Assembly: GCF_030758975.1 (NCBI RefSeq)
Contig: NZ_CP132359.1
Coordinates: forward strand, 4,881,781 to 4,945,780
Direction: 5' to 3'
Length of the DNA: 64,000 nt
DNA from: Bosea beijingensis
GTDB lineage: Bacteria; Pseudomonadota; Alphaproteobacteria; Rhizobiales; Beijerinckiaceae
Part shown: positions 8,132 to 16,936 of the stretch, piece by piece
Position numbering within the stretch: position 1 is the first letter of the stretch
How the letters are laid out: the number at the start of each line of letters is the position of its first letter
Made by a program: the position numbers and the translations under genes
Notes under the pieces: generated by a model
Databases searched by the model: none
Told to the model about the DNA's origin: nothing
What the model saw: only the letters and a program-made list of their open reading frames with translations

Positions 8132-9106
8132 TCACAGCGTCAGCACGATCTTGCCCTTCGCCTTGCGGTCGGCGATCAGCGCATAGGCCTCGGTCCAGCG
8201 TTCGAGCGGGATCGTGGCATGGACATGGGCGCGGATATGGCCGCCCGCCGCCCAGTCCAGCAGGCGCTCCATGTTGCGGCGATGGCCGGCCGGGTCGCGC
8301 GCGACGAACTGGCCCCAGAACACGCCGCGCAGGTCGCAACCCTTGAGCAATAGCAGGTTGAGTGGGATCTTCGGGATCTCGCCGCCGGCGAAGCCGACGA
8401 CGAGATAGCGCCCTTCCCAAGCCATCGAGCGGAGGGCCGGCTCGGCCAGCTCTCCGCCGACCGTGTCGTAGAGCGCGTCGACGCCGCGACCTTCGGTCAG
8501 CTTCTTCAGCTCGGCGCGGATGTCGTCGCGCGCATAATCGATCTCCTTCTGCGCGCCGTGCTCGCGGGCAAGCGCGAGCTTGTCGGGCGAGGAGGCGCAA
8601 GCGATGACATGGGCGCCTAGAAGAGCGCCGATCTCGACCGCCGCGAGCCCTGCTCCGCCGGAGGCGCCGAGGACTGCGAGCGTCTCGCCCGCCTTGAGCC
8701 CGGCGCGCTGGATCAGTCCATGCATGGCGGTGCCGTAGGTAACGAAGAGGCCGGCCGCCTGTGCATCGTCGAGCCGGTCGGGGATGCGGATGAGCTGGTC
8801 GGCGGGGACGGCGACCTTTTCGCGCGCCGCGCCGTAGCCCAGCCAGGCAGCCACGCGCTCGCCGACCTGCCAGCCGGCCACGCCTTCGCCGATGGCGCTG
8901 ATCGTGCCGGCGCATTCGGCCGAGGGCGAGAAGGGGAAGGCAGGCTTGGTCTGGTAGCGACCCTGGATGATCAGCGTGTCGAAGAAGTTCAGCGCGGCGG
9001 CCTTAACGGCGACGACGATCTCGCCGGGGCCCGGTTTCGGATCCGGCAGGTTGCGGATCGCCAGGTCCTCGGCCGGGCCGTGATGGTCGCAGAGCAGGGC
9101 CTTCAT
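8132..9106 (-). CDS. NADPH:quinone oxidoreductase, MDR family
   Basis: 324 aa from ATG 9106. The frame is open 75 bp further, but the MKALLC start matches the family. It is a zinc-less medium-chain reductase: an N-terminal GroES-like domain (to about residue 120) and a Rossmann domain with LGASGGAGLAAVEI for NADPH. The structural-zinc cysteines of alcohol dehydrogenases are absent, which places it with quinone oxidoreductases that reduce quinones or enoyl compounds. The end of the protein has the usual GKIVLTL strand. Its role is probably general redox detoxification. Confidence 0.87.
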   Translation of the reverse strand: MKALLCDHHGPAEDLAIRNLPDPKPGPGEIVVAVKAAALNFFDTLIIQGRYQTKPAFPFSPSAECAGTISAIGEGVAGWQVGERVAAWLGYGAAREKVAVPADQLIRIPDRLDDAQAAGLFVTYGTAMHGLIQRAGLKAGETLAVLGASGGAGLAAVEIGALLGAHVIACASSPDKLALAREHGAQKEIDYARDDIRAELKKLTEGRGVDALYDTVGGELAEPALRSMAWEGRYLVVGFAGGEIPKIPLNLLLLKGCDLRGVFWGQFVARDPAGHRRNMERLLDWAAGGHIRAHVHATIPLERWTEAYALIADRKAKGKIVLTL

Positions 9107-9290
9107 CGTCGATCCGCCTTCGTCGTCATCGCATCCGATCCTGGCATGGCCGGATGCGGCACGGAACCGCCTCGTCATCATTCGTATTTTCGCCAGGATC
9201 GTGACACTCTATGCCGCCGTCCCGCGTGAGCGCGCCTGATCAACAGGTGGTAAACGCGGTATTAAGTTTTTTAGTGACTGATGGCGGTCC

Positions 9291-9890
9291 ATGATCAGCT
9301 CGTTCCTCCGCACCTCCCGCGCCGCTGCCCTCCGTTCTGCTCTCGCTGCCACCCTCGCGGCGGGCAGCACCGCTGTTCTGTTGCTACCGACAGGCGCAGC
9401 CGCCCAGCAGCGTGCCAAGCCCGCCCCGGCCGCAGCCGCTCCCGGCCAGGGCCAGGCCATGCTGCTGGAGACCGCCGGCAAGTGGCAGGCCTTCTCCTCC
9501 CAGCAGGGCCGCTCCAAGGTCTGCTATGCGCTGTCCAAGGCCGAGACCCGCATCCCCGCCAACCTCAAGGAAGTCGAAGGCCTGCTCTTCGTCTCCAGCC
9601 GGCCGGGCGAGGGCGTGCGCAACGAGATCAGCTTCGTGATGAATTTCGACCTCAAGGAAGGGGTCGAGCATCAGGCGATCATCGGCAACGAGCGCTTCGC
9701 GCTGGTCGCCAAGGGCCAGAACATGTGGCTGAAGAACCCCGCCGAGGAGCCGCGCATGCTCGACGCGCTGCGCCGCGGCTCCGGGCTGGAGATCAAGGGC
9801 ACCTCCAAGCGCGGCAATCCGACCAGCGACAAGTACTCGCTCGCGGGCATCAGCCAGATCGTGAAGCGGGCGGAGGACGCCTGCAAGTAA
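9291..9890 (+). CDS. IalB-like secreted protein
   Basis: 199 aa with a clear Sec signal peptide: basic start, Ala/Leu core, and a probable cleavage after GAAA at about residue 38. An Ala/Pro linker follows. The mature part, with WQAFSSQQGRSKVCYALSK and a C-terminal VKRAEDACK, matches the invasion-associated locus B (IalB) type periplasmic proteins that are abundant in Hyphomicrobiales. Two cysteines (about residue 78 and the penultimate residue) could form a disulfide. Its function in free-living species is unknown. It is a single gene with a 184-bp leader. Confidence 0.72.
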   Translation: MISSFLRTSRAAALRSALAATLAAGSTAVLLLPTGAAAQQRAKPAPAAAAPGQGQAMLLETAGKWQAFSSQQGRSKVCYALSKAETRIPANLKEVEGLLFVSSRPGEGVRNEISFVMNFDLKEGVEHQAIIGNERFALVAKGQNMWLKNPAEEPRMLDALRRGSGLEIKGTSKRGNPTSDKYSLAGISQIVKRAEDACK

Positions 9891-9903
9891 GGCATTTCGG
9901 GCC

Positions 9904-10326
9904 ATGGCCTCGGGCGTAACCGGATCGGTGCGCCGGTTGAAGGGCCGCTGCTATTGCGGAGCGGCTCGCTTCGAGGTTGCGGATGCCTTCCGCTACGCCG
10001 CCAATTGCCATTGCTCGCAATGCCGGCGTACCACCGGATCGGCCTTCAAGCCTTTCGCCGGTATCGAGCGGGCGAAACTCGCGGTCACCGCGGGCGCGGA
10101 TGCCCTTCTGATCGTCGGCGAGCCCGATAATCACAATGCACATTGCCGCTGCTGCGGCTCGCTGCTGTTCTCGGTGGTTCGCGAAGGGGCCTATGTCCAT
10201 GTCGCATTGGGGACGCTCGATGATGCTCCCAGCCTCCGGCCCGACCATCACATCTTCGTCGGCTCGAAGGCGCCCTGGTACGATATCACCGACGATCTGC
10301 CGCAATTCGAGGGGCATTCGTCCTAG
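9904..10326 (+). CDS. GFA-family zinc protein
   Basis: 140 aa single-domain protein of the GFA/CENP-V family. The zinc ligands are visible as CYCG near residue 17, NCHCSQCR near residue 36 and CRCC near residue 80, a normal set for the fold. The family was named for glutathione-dependent formaldehyde activation, but most members have no proven activity. It begins 14 bp after the IalB-like gene and runs in the same direction, so cotranscription is possible but not functionally suggestive. Confidence 0.85.
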   Translation: MASGVTGSVRRLKGRCYCGAARFEVADAFRYAANCHCSQCRRTTGSAFKPFAGIERAKLAVTAGADALLIVGEPDNHNAHCRCCGSLLFSVVREGAYVHVALGTLDDAPSLRPDHHIFVGSKAPWYDITDDLPQFEGHSS

Positions 10327-10407
10327 GCGGGTAGCGCCTGCGAATCGCGCAATTTCCGATTCTTCCCGAATTGTGCTAGGGAGCCGCGAAATCCCGCGCC
10401 TTCCCCG

Positions 10408-11655
10408 ATGGGCGACGACAGAGCTCCGATGACCGCATCCGTTCCCGCCACCGCCGCTCCGGCGGCCGAACCCGTTTTGCGACGCCCCTCGCTGGTCGGG
10501 CGCACCCGCGCCGGCCTGATCGAGGCGCTGGCCGAGATCGGCGTGCCCGAGAAGGAACGGCGCATGCGCGTCGGCCAGCTCTGGAACTGGATCTATCATT
10601 ACGGCGTGCGCGATTTCGACGCGATGACGACGATCGGCAAGGGGCTGCGTGGTGAACTCGCGGCGCATTTCTCGCTCGACCTGCCCACCGTCACCGCCGA
10701 GCAGGTCTCGACCGACGGCACCCGCAAATGGCTGATGCGCATGCCCTCGACCGGGCCGCATGATCGCGGCGCCGAGATCGAATGCGTCTATATCCCCGAG
10801 GTCGATCGCGGCACGCTTTGCGTTTCCAGCCAGGTCGGCTGCACGCTGACCTGCACCTTCTGCCATACCGGCACGCAGCGCCTGGTGCGCAATCTCAAGA
10901 CCGAAGAGATCGTCGCCCAGTTGATGGTGGCGCGCGACCGGCTCGGCGATTTCCCGAACCGAAAGGCGCCGGATGGCGCTTTCGTGCCGAATGACGGTGG
11001 GCGCTTCGTCTCCAATATCGTCTTCATGGGCATGGGCGAGCCGCTCTATAATTTCGATGGCGTGCGCGACGCGATCGGCGTGATCACCGACGACCAGGGC
11101 TTGTCGCTCGGGCGCCGCCGCATCACCGTCTCGACCTCGGGCGTGGTGCCGCAGATCGGCCCGCTCGGCGACGAGATGGGCACCATGCTGGCGATCTCGC
11201 TGCATGCCGTGCGCGACGAGCTGCGTAACGAATTGGTGCCGCTCAACAAGAAATACCCGATCAAGGACCTGCTCGAGGCCTGCCGGAACTATCCGGGACT
11301 CTCGAACGCGAAGCGGATCACGTTCGAGTATGTCATGCTCAAGGGCGTGAACGATTCCGATGCCGAGGCGCGCGAGCTCGTGCGCCTGCTCAAGGGCATT
11401 CCGGCCAAGATCAACCTGATCCCGTTCAATCCCTGGCCCGGCACCAAATACGAATGCTCGGACTGGGACCGGATCGAGCGCTTTTCCGAGATCGTCTTCC
11501 GTGCCGGCTATGCCTCGCCGGTGCGCACGCCGCGCGGGCGCGACATCCTCGCCGCATGCGGCCAGCTCAAGAGCGAGACGGAGAAGCTCTCCGCCCGCGC
11601 TCGCCTGATGCTGGACGAGGCGCAAGCCGACGCTCCGGCCGTCGCGGCGGAATAA
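10408..11655 (+). CDS. rlmN: dual-specificity RNA methyltransferase RlmN
   Basis: 415 aa radical-SAM methyltransferase that makes 2-methyladenosine at A2503 of 23S rRNA and at A37 of some tRNAs. The radical-SAM cysteines are C145, C149 and C152 (CTLTCTFC). The N-terminal accessory helix region ([22 protein letters not shown]) and the GMGEP motif are both present. An in-frame ATG at 10429 is an alternative start, and neither has a strong ribosome binding site. The TTG-started membrane protein gene follows after 3 bp. Confidence 0.95.
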   Translation: MGDDRAPMTASVPATAAPAAEPVLRRPSLVGRTRAGLIEALAEIGVPEKERRMRVGQLWNWIYHYGVRDFDAMTTIGKGLRGELAAHFSLDLPTVTAEQVSTDGTRKWLMRMPSTGPHDRGAEIECVYIPEVDRGTLCVSSQVGCTLTCTFCHTGTQRLVRNLKTEEIVAQLMVARDRLGDFPNRKAPDGAFVPNDGGRFVSNIVFMGMGEPLYNFDGVRDAIGVITDDQGLSLGRRRITVSTSGVVPQIGPLGDEMGTMLAISLHAVRDELRNELVPLNKKYPIKDLLEACRNYPGLSNAKRITFEYVMLKGVNDSDAEARELVRLLKGIPAKINLIPFNPWPGTKYECSDWDRIERFSEIVFRAGYASPVRTPRGRDILAACGQLKSETEKLSARARLMLDEAQADAPAVAAE

Positions 11656-11658
11656 GCC

Positions 11659-12138
11659 TTGCTGCGCTGGTTGCTGCTGATTCCGTTCGCCTGCCTCGTC
11701 GCGATGGGGGCGGGGCTGTTCTTCCTGGGCGCGGCGAGCTTCGCTTCGCCCGCCGTGGCCATGCTGATCGGCGGCGGCATCGAGCGCCTCATCGATATCC
11801 TGTTCGGGCTCGCCGAAAGCGGCATCGACCCGGCGCCGGCCGCGCAAGCGGCGTTCGCGCTGATCGGCAAGCTGGGTCTGGCGATCATTGTCGCGCCGGT
11901 CGTGCTGGTCGCAGTCGGCTCGGAGCTGTTCCGTTTGCGCAGCGGCCTGCTTCAGAGCGGCTTCACGGGACTTCTGGCCGCGCTGTTGCCGCTTGCCATG
12001 CTGAGGTTGTCGCGCGCGCCGAGCACGGCCGAGATCCAGATCATCTCCGGCCTCTTCCTGGTCGGCGCGGCGACGGGCTTCGTCTACTGGCTGATCGCCG
12101 GGCGCGGCGCTGGTGGCGAGCGCCCGGCGCAGCCCTAG
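11659..12138 (+). CDS. uncharacterised membrane protein
   Basis: 159 aa with four predicted membrane helices at about residues 3-25, 60-85, 100-118 and 130-150. The start is TTG at 11659, 3 bp behind the rlmN stop, so expression probably depends on rlmN translation. No motif of a known family was recognised, and the C-terminus is short and Gly/Pro-rich. It ends 5 bp before the end of the convergent ggt gene. The reading frame is credible because of its hydrophobic periodicity and its tight spacing. Confidence 0.65.
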   Translation: MLRWLLLIPFACLVAMGAGLFFLGAASFASPAVAMLIGGGIERLIDILFGLAESGIDPAPAAQAAFALIGKLGLAIIVAPVVLVAVGSELFRLRSGLLQSGFTGLLAALLPLAMLRLSRAPSTAEIQIISGLFLVGAATGFVYWLIAGRGAGGERPAQP

Positions 12139-12143
12139 CCACC

Positions 12144-13880
12144 TCAGTCCCCGATCGCGACGCCTTCGCGGCGGCCGTCGGCGCCGCCCAGAAAGCCTTC
12201 CGGCGTCTTGACGATGGCTTGCGTGCCAGAGGTCATCTCCAGCAGGCGGACCTCGTGGCCCTTCGCCTCCAGCGCGGCCTTCCAAGCCTCGGCCTCGGTG
12301 CCCTTCTCCAGCTCGGTCGGGCCGTTGCGGCTGCCGAAATTGCCGAAATCCACGGCCTGTTGCGGATCCATCTTCCAGTCGAGCAGGGCGACCAGCGTCT
12401 TGCCGACATAGCCGATGATCTGGCTGCCGCCGGGCGAGCCGACCACGGCATAGAGCCGGCCGAAGGCATCGAAGACCAGCGTCGGCGCCATCGACGAGCG
12501 CGGGCGTTTGCCGGGCTCGACGCGATTGGCGACGGGCTTGCCGTCCTCCTCCGGTGCGAAGTTGAAGTCGGTCAATTCGTTGTTGAGCAGGAAGCCGCCC
12601 CTGGTCATGAGGCGGGAGCCGAAGCCGTCCTCGATCGTCGTGGTCATGGCGACGGCGTTGCCGTCCGCGTCGACGACGGAGATATGACTGGTGCCGTTCT
12701 CGATGCCGTCGGAGGGGGAGAGCAATTGCGCGCGCTTGTTCGGGGGATCGCCGGGCTTGGCGCGGCCCATCGAGCGTTCGGGGCTGACGAGCCCGGCGCG
12801 CGAGCGGATATAGTCGCGATCGATCAGGCCGCTGACGGGCACGCTGATGAAGGCGGGATCGGCGAGGTAGAGCGCGCGGTCGGCGAAAGCGAGCCGGCCG
12901 GCTTCACTGAACCAGTGCGCGGCGTCAGCGCCCGGTCCCATCCGGCGCAGGTCCTGGCTTTCGAGGATGCCGAGCATCTGCTGGAGCGCGACCGCGCCCG
13001 AGCTTGGCGGCCCCATGCCGCAGAGGCGCCAGATGCGGTAGGCCCCGCAGACCGCTTCCCGCTCCTCAACCTTGTAGGCGGCGAGATCGGCGAGCGTGAT
13101 ATCGCCCGGATTGGTCGGATGGCCGGTGACCGTCGCGACGATATCCTCGGCGACCTGTCCCTTGTAGAGCGCCTCCGAGCCTTGGGATGAAACGGCCCGC
13201 AGCGTCGCGGCGAAGGCCGGGTTCTTCAGGACGGTGCCGACAGCCTTGGGCTTGCCGTCCGGCTCGTAGAAATAGGCGGCGGCGAGCGCGTTTTTCGGCA
13301 GGTCCTTTTCGCCGGCGAGCAGGCCATTGAGCCGCGGCGAGATCGCGAAGCCTTCCTCCGCCAGTTTCAGGGCAGGGGCGACGACGTCAGGCCAGGGCAG
13401 CTTGCCCCAACGGCGATGCGCCTCCTCCAGCAGTTTCAGCGTTCCGGGGACGCCGACCGAACGGCCGCCGACCACGGCCTCCTTGAACGGCATCGGCTTG
13501 CCGTCCTTCATGAAGCGGTCGGGCTTGGCGGCGGCCGGGGCGGTCTCGCGGCCGTCAAGCGTCGTCACCTTTCGGCCGGCCTCGTCCCAATGGACGAAGA
13601 AGGCGCCGCCGCCGATGCCGGAGCTCTGCGGCTCGACGAGATTGAGGACGAGCTGGATGGCGATCGCGGCGTCGGTGGCGCTGCCGCCGGCGCGCAGGAT
13701 GTCGCGCCCGGCCGTCGCGGCCAGCGGATTGGCAGCGGCCGCCATGAAACGCTGGGCCGTTCCGAGCGTCTTGACGGCGCGCCCGGTCGCTGCCTCCGGG
13801 GCGGGGGCTTGTGGCTGGGCGATGGCGATCTGGGTGGCGAGCAGGGCTGCGGGAACCGAGAGAAAGAGAGACAGGCGCAT
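12144..13880 (-). CDS. ggt: gamma-glutamyltransferase precursor
   Basis: 578 aa periplasmic N-terminal nucleophile hydrolase that splits glutathione and other gamma-glutamyl compounds. A signal peptide ending at about AIAQ (residue 22) precedes the large subunit. The autoprocessing threonine is Thr397 in NGTSHISVVD, which becomes the N-terminus and nucleophile of the small subunit. A GSPGG motif follows further downstream. The start ATG 13880 was preferred over an in-frame extension because only this start gives a proper signal peptide. It is divergent from lemA with a 125-bp gap. Confidence 0.94.
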   Translation of the reverse strand: MRLSLFLSVPAALLATQIAIAQPQAPAPEAATGRAVKTLGTAQRFMAAAANPLAATAGRDILRAGGSATDAAIAIQLVLNLVEPQSSGIGGGAFFVHWDEAGRKVTTLDGRETAPAAAKPDRFMKDGKPMPFKEAVVGGRSVGVPGTLKLLEEAHRRWGKLPWPDVVAPALKLAEEGFAISPRLNGLLAGEKDLPKNALAAAYFYEPDGKPKAVGTVLKNPAFAATLRAVSSQGSEALYKGQVAEDIVATVTGHPTNPGDITLADLAAYKVEEREAVCGAYRIWRLCGMGPPSSGAVALQQMLGILESQDLRRMGPGADAAHWFSEAGRLAFADRALYLADPAFISVPVSGLIDRDYIRSRAGLVSPERSMGRAKPGDPPNKRAQLLSPSDGIENGTSHISVVDADGNAVAMTTTIEDGFGSRLMTRGGFLLNNELTDFNFAPEEDGKPVANRVEPGKRPRSSMAPTLVFDAFGRLYAVVGSPGGSQIIGYVGKTLVALLDWKMDPQQAVDFGNFGSRNGPTELEKGTEAEAWKAALEAKGHEVRLLEMTSGTQAIVKTPEGFLGGADGRREGVAIGD

Positions 13881-14005
13881 GGGCGAAGCTCCGGTGAGGC
13901 GCGCAGGATAGGCTATTCGCCGCGGCCTGACAGCTTGGATCGATAAGCGCTGGCGGGTAAGGTCCGAATCGCTTGTTCTGACGTTGCCAAAAAGGGGTTT
14001 TCGGC

Positions 14006-14608
14006 ATGTCGTTTTCGACCCACCTTCGCCGGCCGCTCTCCTGGCTCGTCCTCGGCATGCTCGGAATCGTGCTCGCCGGCTGCGGCTACAACAACGTGCC
14101 GACGCTGGAGGAAAAGGCGAAAGCCGCCTGGTCCGAGGTGCAGAATCAGTACCAGCGCCGCGCCGACCTGATCCCGAATCTGGTGGAAACGGTGAAGGGC
14201 TACGCCGCGCAGGAGCGCGAAGTCCTGACCGCGGTCGTCGAGGCCCGCGCCAAGGCAAGCCAGGTCAAGGTCGATGCCTCCACGATCAACGACCCCGCGA
14301 AGTTCAAGGAATACCAGGACGCGCAGAACCAGCTCACCGGCGCGCTGGGGCGGCTGCTCGTCACGGTCGAGCGCTATCCGGACCTGAAATCCAACCAGAA
14401 CTTCCTCGCCCTGCAATCGCAGCTCGAAGGCACCGAGAACCGGGTCGCGGTGGCGCGGCGCGACTACATCCAGGCGGTGCAGGCCTTCAACACCGAGATC
14501 CGTACCTTCCCGGGCGTGATCTGGGCGAAGCTGTTCTGGGGCGCCAAGCCGATGGAGACCTTCACGGCGACCGCGGGTGCCGAGCGGCCGCCGGCGGTGA
14601 AGTTCTAA
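14006..14608 (+). CDS. lemA: LemA-family lipoprotein
   Basis: 200 aa. A lipoprotein signal is clear, with a hydrophobic core and a lipobox ending LAGC at about residue 26, so the protein is membrane-anchored. The rest is the mainly helical LemA domain with the typical NQYQRRADLIPNLV motif at about residues 47-60. LemA proteins very often precede TPM-domain proteins, and here two TPM genes follow directly. The role is unknown; envelope homeostasis is a common suggestion. Confidence 0.92.
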   Translation: MSFSTHLRRPLSWLVLGMLGIVLAGCGYNNVPTLEEKAKAAWSEVQNQYQRRADLIPNLVETVKGYAAQEREVLTAVVEARAKASQVKVDASTINDPAKFKEYQDAQNQLTGALGRLLVTVERYPDLKSNQNFLALQSQLEGTENRVAVARRDYIQAVQAFNTEIRTFPGVIWAKLFWGAKPMETFTATAGAERPPAVKF

Positions 14609-14612
14609 GGTT

Positions 14613-15467
14613 GTGACGACCTTGCCGGAAGAGGCGCGGGAAACCCCTCCCCCGTGTGGGAGAGGGTTTCTGCGTCGTGTTTCCGCATTCTTCGTTTTTC
14701 TGCTCTGCGCTCTTCCCGTGTTCGCCGCCGAGCCGACCTATCCGGCCCTGACCGGGCGGGTCGTCGACGGCGCCAATCTGCTCGCGCCCGATGTCCGGCA
14801 GCGGCTCGAAGACAAGCTCAAGGCGCATGAGGACAAGACCTCCGACCAGGTCGTCGTCGCGACCCTGCCGTCGCTGCAGGACGTCACGATCGAGGATTTC
14901 GCCAACGGGCTCTTCCGGTATTGGAAGCTCGGCCAGAAGGCCAAGAACAACGGCGCCCTGCTGATCGTCGCGCCGAAGGAGCGCAAGGTCCGCATCGAGG
15001 TGGGCTACGGCCTGGAAGGGGCTCTGACCGATGCCCTCTCCAAGGTCATCATCACCACGGCGATCGCGCCGAAATTCAAGACCGGCGACTTTGCCGGGGG
15101 TATCGAGGCTGGCGTCGACGCCATCCTGACGATCCTTGCGGGGGATGCCGAGGAATGGCAGCGCAAGGCCGAGGTGCGCTCGGACGAGAGCACGCTGGGC
15201 GAGGATATCGCGGTCATCATCGCGATGATCTTCATCTTCCTGTTCATCGTCGCCTTCCTGCGCGGGCTGAGCCAGCAGGGCGGCGTGCGCCGGCATCGCC
15301 TGCGCAACGGCCAGTGGGTGACGCTGCCGCAGAGCACGGGCTGGAGCACCGGCTCCGGTTCCAACTCGGGCTGGAGCGGCGGTGGAGGCGGCTGGAGCTC
15401 GGGCGGCGGCGGATTTTCAGGTGGCGGCGGCTCCTCGGGCGGCGGCGGGGCTTCGGGAGACTGGTGA
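14613..15467 (+). CDS. TPM-domain protein, YgcG type, with Gly/Ser-rich tail
   Basis: 284 aa. The start used is GTG 14613, 4 bp after lemA. A signal peptide (FLRRVSAFFVFLLCALPVFA) follows an unusual 20-residue leader that is encoded by a GC-rich hairpin. The TPM domain covers about residues 45-175 (TGRVVDGANLL start and KVRIEVGYGLEG motif). A transmembrane helix lies near 195-215, followed by a C-terminal tail of GGGGSGG-type repeats as in YgcG. The TPM domain faces the periplasm. The start is uncertain because of the hairpin, and a downstream start is possible. Confidence 0.87.
   Translation: MTTLPEEARETPPPCGRGFLRRVSAFFVFLLCALPVFAAEPTYPALTGRVVDGANLLAPDVRQRLEDKLKAHEDKTSDQVVVATLPSLQDVTIEDFANGLFRYWKLGQKAKNNGALLIVAPKERKVRIEVGYGLEGALTDALSKVIITTAIAPKFKTGDFAGGIEAGVDAILTILAGDAEEWQRKAEVRSDESTLGEDIAVIIAMIFIFLFIVAFLRGLSQQGGVRRHRLRNGQWVTLPQSTGWSTGSGSNSGWSGGGGGWSSGGGGFSGGGGSSGGGGASGDW
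14640..14670. repeat. short GC-rich hairpin inside a leader
   Basis: An imperfect inverted repeat, GAAACCC(C)TCCC and GGGAGAGGGTTTC, with a short CGTGT loop. It looks like the dispersed palindromic units of Hyphomicrobiales genomes. It lies inside the deduced N-terminus of the YgcG-type protein, between the GTG start and the signal peptide. Confidence 0.5.
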
Positions 15468-16072
15468 TGGATACAGCCGACAGGGACGCGATCTCGGAAG
15501 CCGTGCGCCGGGCCGAGAGCATGACCGCGGGCGAGATCGTCGTGGTGATCGACCGCGCGGCGTCAAGCTATCGCAACGTCCCGGTGATCATGGCGCTGAC
15601 GCTGGCGCTGTTCGTGCCCTGGCCGCTTTTGTGGCTCACGGTGATGAGCGCGCCGCGGATCTTCCTGATCCAGTTGATCTGCGCTGCCGGCCTGCTGGCG
15701 AGCCTGCTCTGGTATGGCCGAGGCGGACGTTTCGTGCCGGGTTTCGTCAAACGCCGGCGCGCGCATGACGTGGCGCTGCGCGAGTTCACGGCGCGCGGGC
15801 TGACGCGGACGAAGGGACGCACCGGTGTGCTGCTCTATATCGCGCTGCAGGAGCGTTATGCCGAGATTATCGCCGATACCGGCATCGACGGGCTGGTCGA
15901 GAAGGATACTTGGCGCGGAATCATCGAGCCATTGCTTGCCGCTGCGCGGGAGGACCGCCTGACCGAAGGTCTGATTGCAGCCGTGGGTTCGGTCGGGGCC
16001 GTGCTGGGGCAGCATGTGCCGCCCGTGCCCGGCGATGTCGACGAACTCTCGAACAAGGTCATCCTGCTTTAA
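15467..16072 (+). CDS. TPM-domain membrane protein, second copy
   Basis: 201 aa. The ATG overlaps the preceding TGA (tgATG), so translation is coupled. The TPM domain is circularly arranged around two membrane helices (about residues 43-65 and 66-88): SMTAGEIVVVIDRAASSYR lies before them and RTGVLLYIALQERYAEIIAD after them. This is the TPM companion usually found third in lemA-TPM-TPM cassettes. It lacks the Gly-rich tail of its neighbour. Its function is unknown, and the two TPM proteins probably form a membrane complex with LemA. Confidence 0.88.
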   Translation: MDTADRDAISEAVRRAESMTAGEIVVVIDRAASSYRNVPVIMALTLALFVPWPLLWLTVMSAPRIFLIQLICAAGLLASLLWYGRGGRFVPGFVKRRRAHDVALREFTARGLTRTKGRTGVLLYIALQERYAEIIADTGIDGLVEKDTWRGIIEPLLAAAREDRLTEGLIAAVGSVGAVLGQHVPPVPGDVDELSNKVILL

Positions 16073-16094
16073 GCGGGCGACGCCGCAGGCAGGT

Positions 16095-16868
16095 TCAGCG
16101 CTTCGCCAGCCCCTTCGCGGCGCCGAGGATCGCGCCGGGCATCATATAGCCGTACTTGTTGGGGCGCTCGGTCTGGACGACGACGACATAGCCATCGGCC
16201 TCGGGTGCCTGGGTGGCGGATAGCGGCGCGGTGACCGTCGCCTCCTTGCCGGCCCACTCGCCGACGCGGACCATCCCGCGCACGACATTGGCATAGGCGA
16301 GCGTGCGGCCCTGGTTCTCGCCGCGCGTCACCGGCACGGCCGCCTGATGCGTGGTCGGCAGGATCCAGATGCCGGCCGTGGTCTCGCTCTCGCTCCCCGT
16401 CGGAGCGACCTGGATCTGGAGAGCGCCGTTCTCTTCCTTCAGGCTGACCTTGGCGGCGAAGCCGGTCGTCGCGAACTGGTTGACCGCCTTCTCGATCTCC
16501 GCCCGCTCCGAGCCGATCGCATGGGTGGCGCCGTTGATCACGACCTGCGGGGTGTAGACCTGCCCGTCTCCGCGGGCCTTGGCGTAAAACTTTTGGCGCT
16601 TCGCGAAGGAATCCTTGCCGAGCGTGTCCTTCCAGCCGAGATAGTCCCAGTAGGTCACCGGCAGGGTCAGCGCGATCAACTCCGGGTCCTTGGCCAGTTC
16701 GGCGACGAGCGCATCGGCCGGCGGGCAGGAGGAGCAGCCCTGACTGGTGAAGAGCTCGATCACCGCCTTCAGGGGCTTCGCGGGCGTCTGCGCCAGCGCC
16801 TGCGCCGCAGCCATGCCGAGGGCAAAGGCGGCGACGGTCGCTGCGAGATGGCGCGGGCGAGGGGACAT
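16095..16868 (-). CDS. DUF1223 thioredoxin-fold secreted protein
   Basis: 257 aa from ATG 16868. A signal peptide with an Ala-rich core and cleavage after ALAQ (about residue 27) points to the periplasm. FTSQGCSSCPPAD near residues 40-52 holds the CxxC motif of DUF1223, a thioredoxin-like family. A YTPQVVINGATHAIGS segment is typical. It could be a periplasmic thiol protein, but no activity is known. It converges on the TPM operon and ends 22 bp from it. Confidence 0.85.
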   Translation of the reverse strand: MSPRPRHLAATVAAFALGMAAAQALAQTPAKPLKAVIELFTSQGCSSCPPADALVAELAKDPELIALTLPVTYWDYLGWKDTLGKDSFAKRQKFYAKARGDGQVYTPQVVINGATHAIGSERAEIEKAVNQFATTGFAAKVSLKEENGALQIQVAPTGSESETTAGIWILPTTHQAAVPVTRGENQGRTLAYANVVRGMVRVGEWAGKEATVTAPLSATQAPEADGYVVVVQTERPNKYGYMMPGAILGAAKGLAKR

Positions 16869-16936
16869 GTTCTGGACTCTGCGGACGACTTCTTTTCCGG
16901 AGGTTACCAAAGCCCGCAATCTGCACGCGAGGGAAA

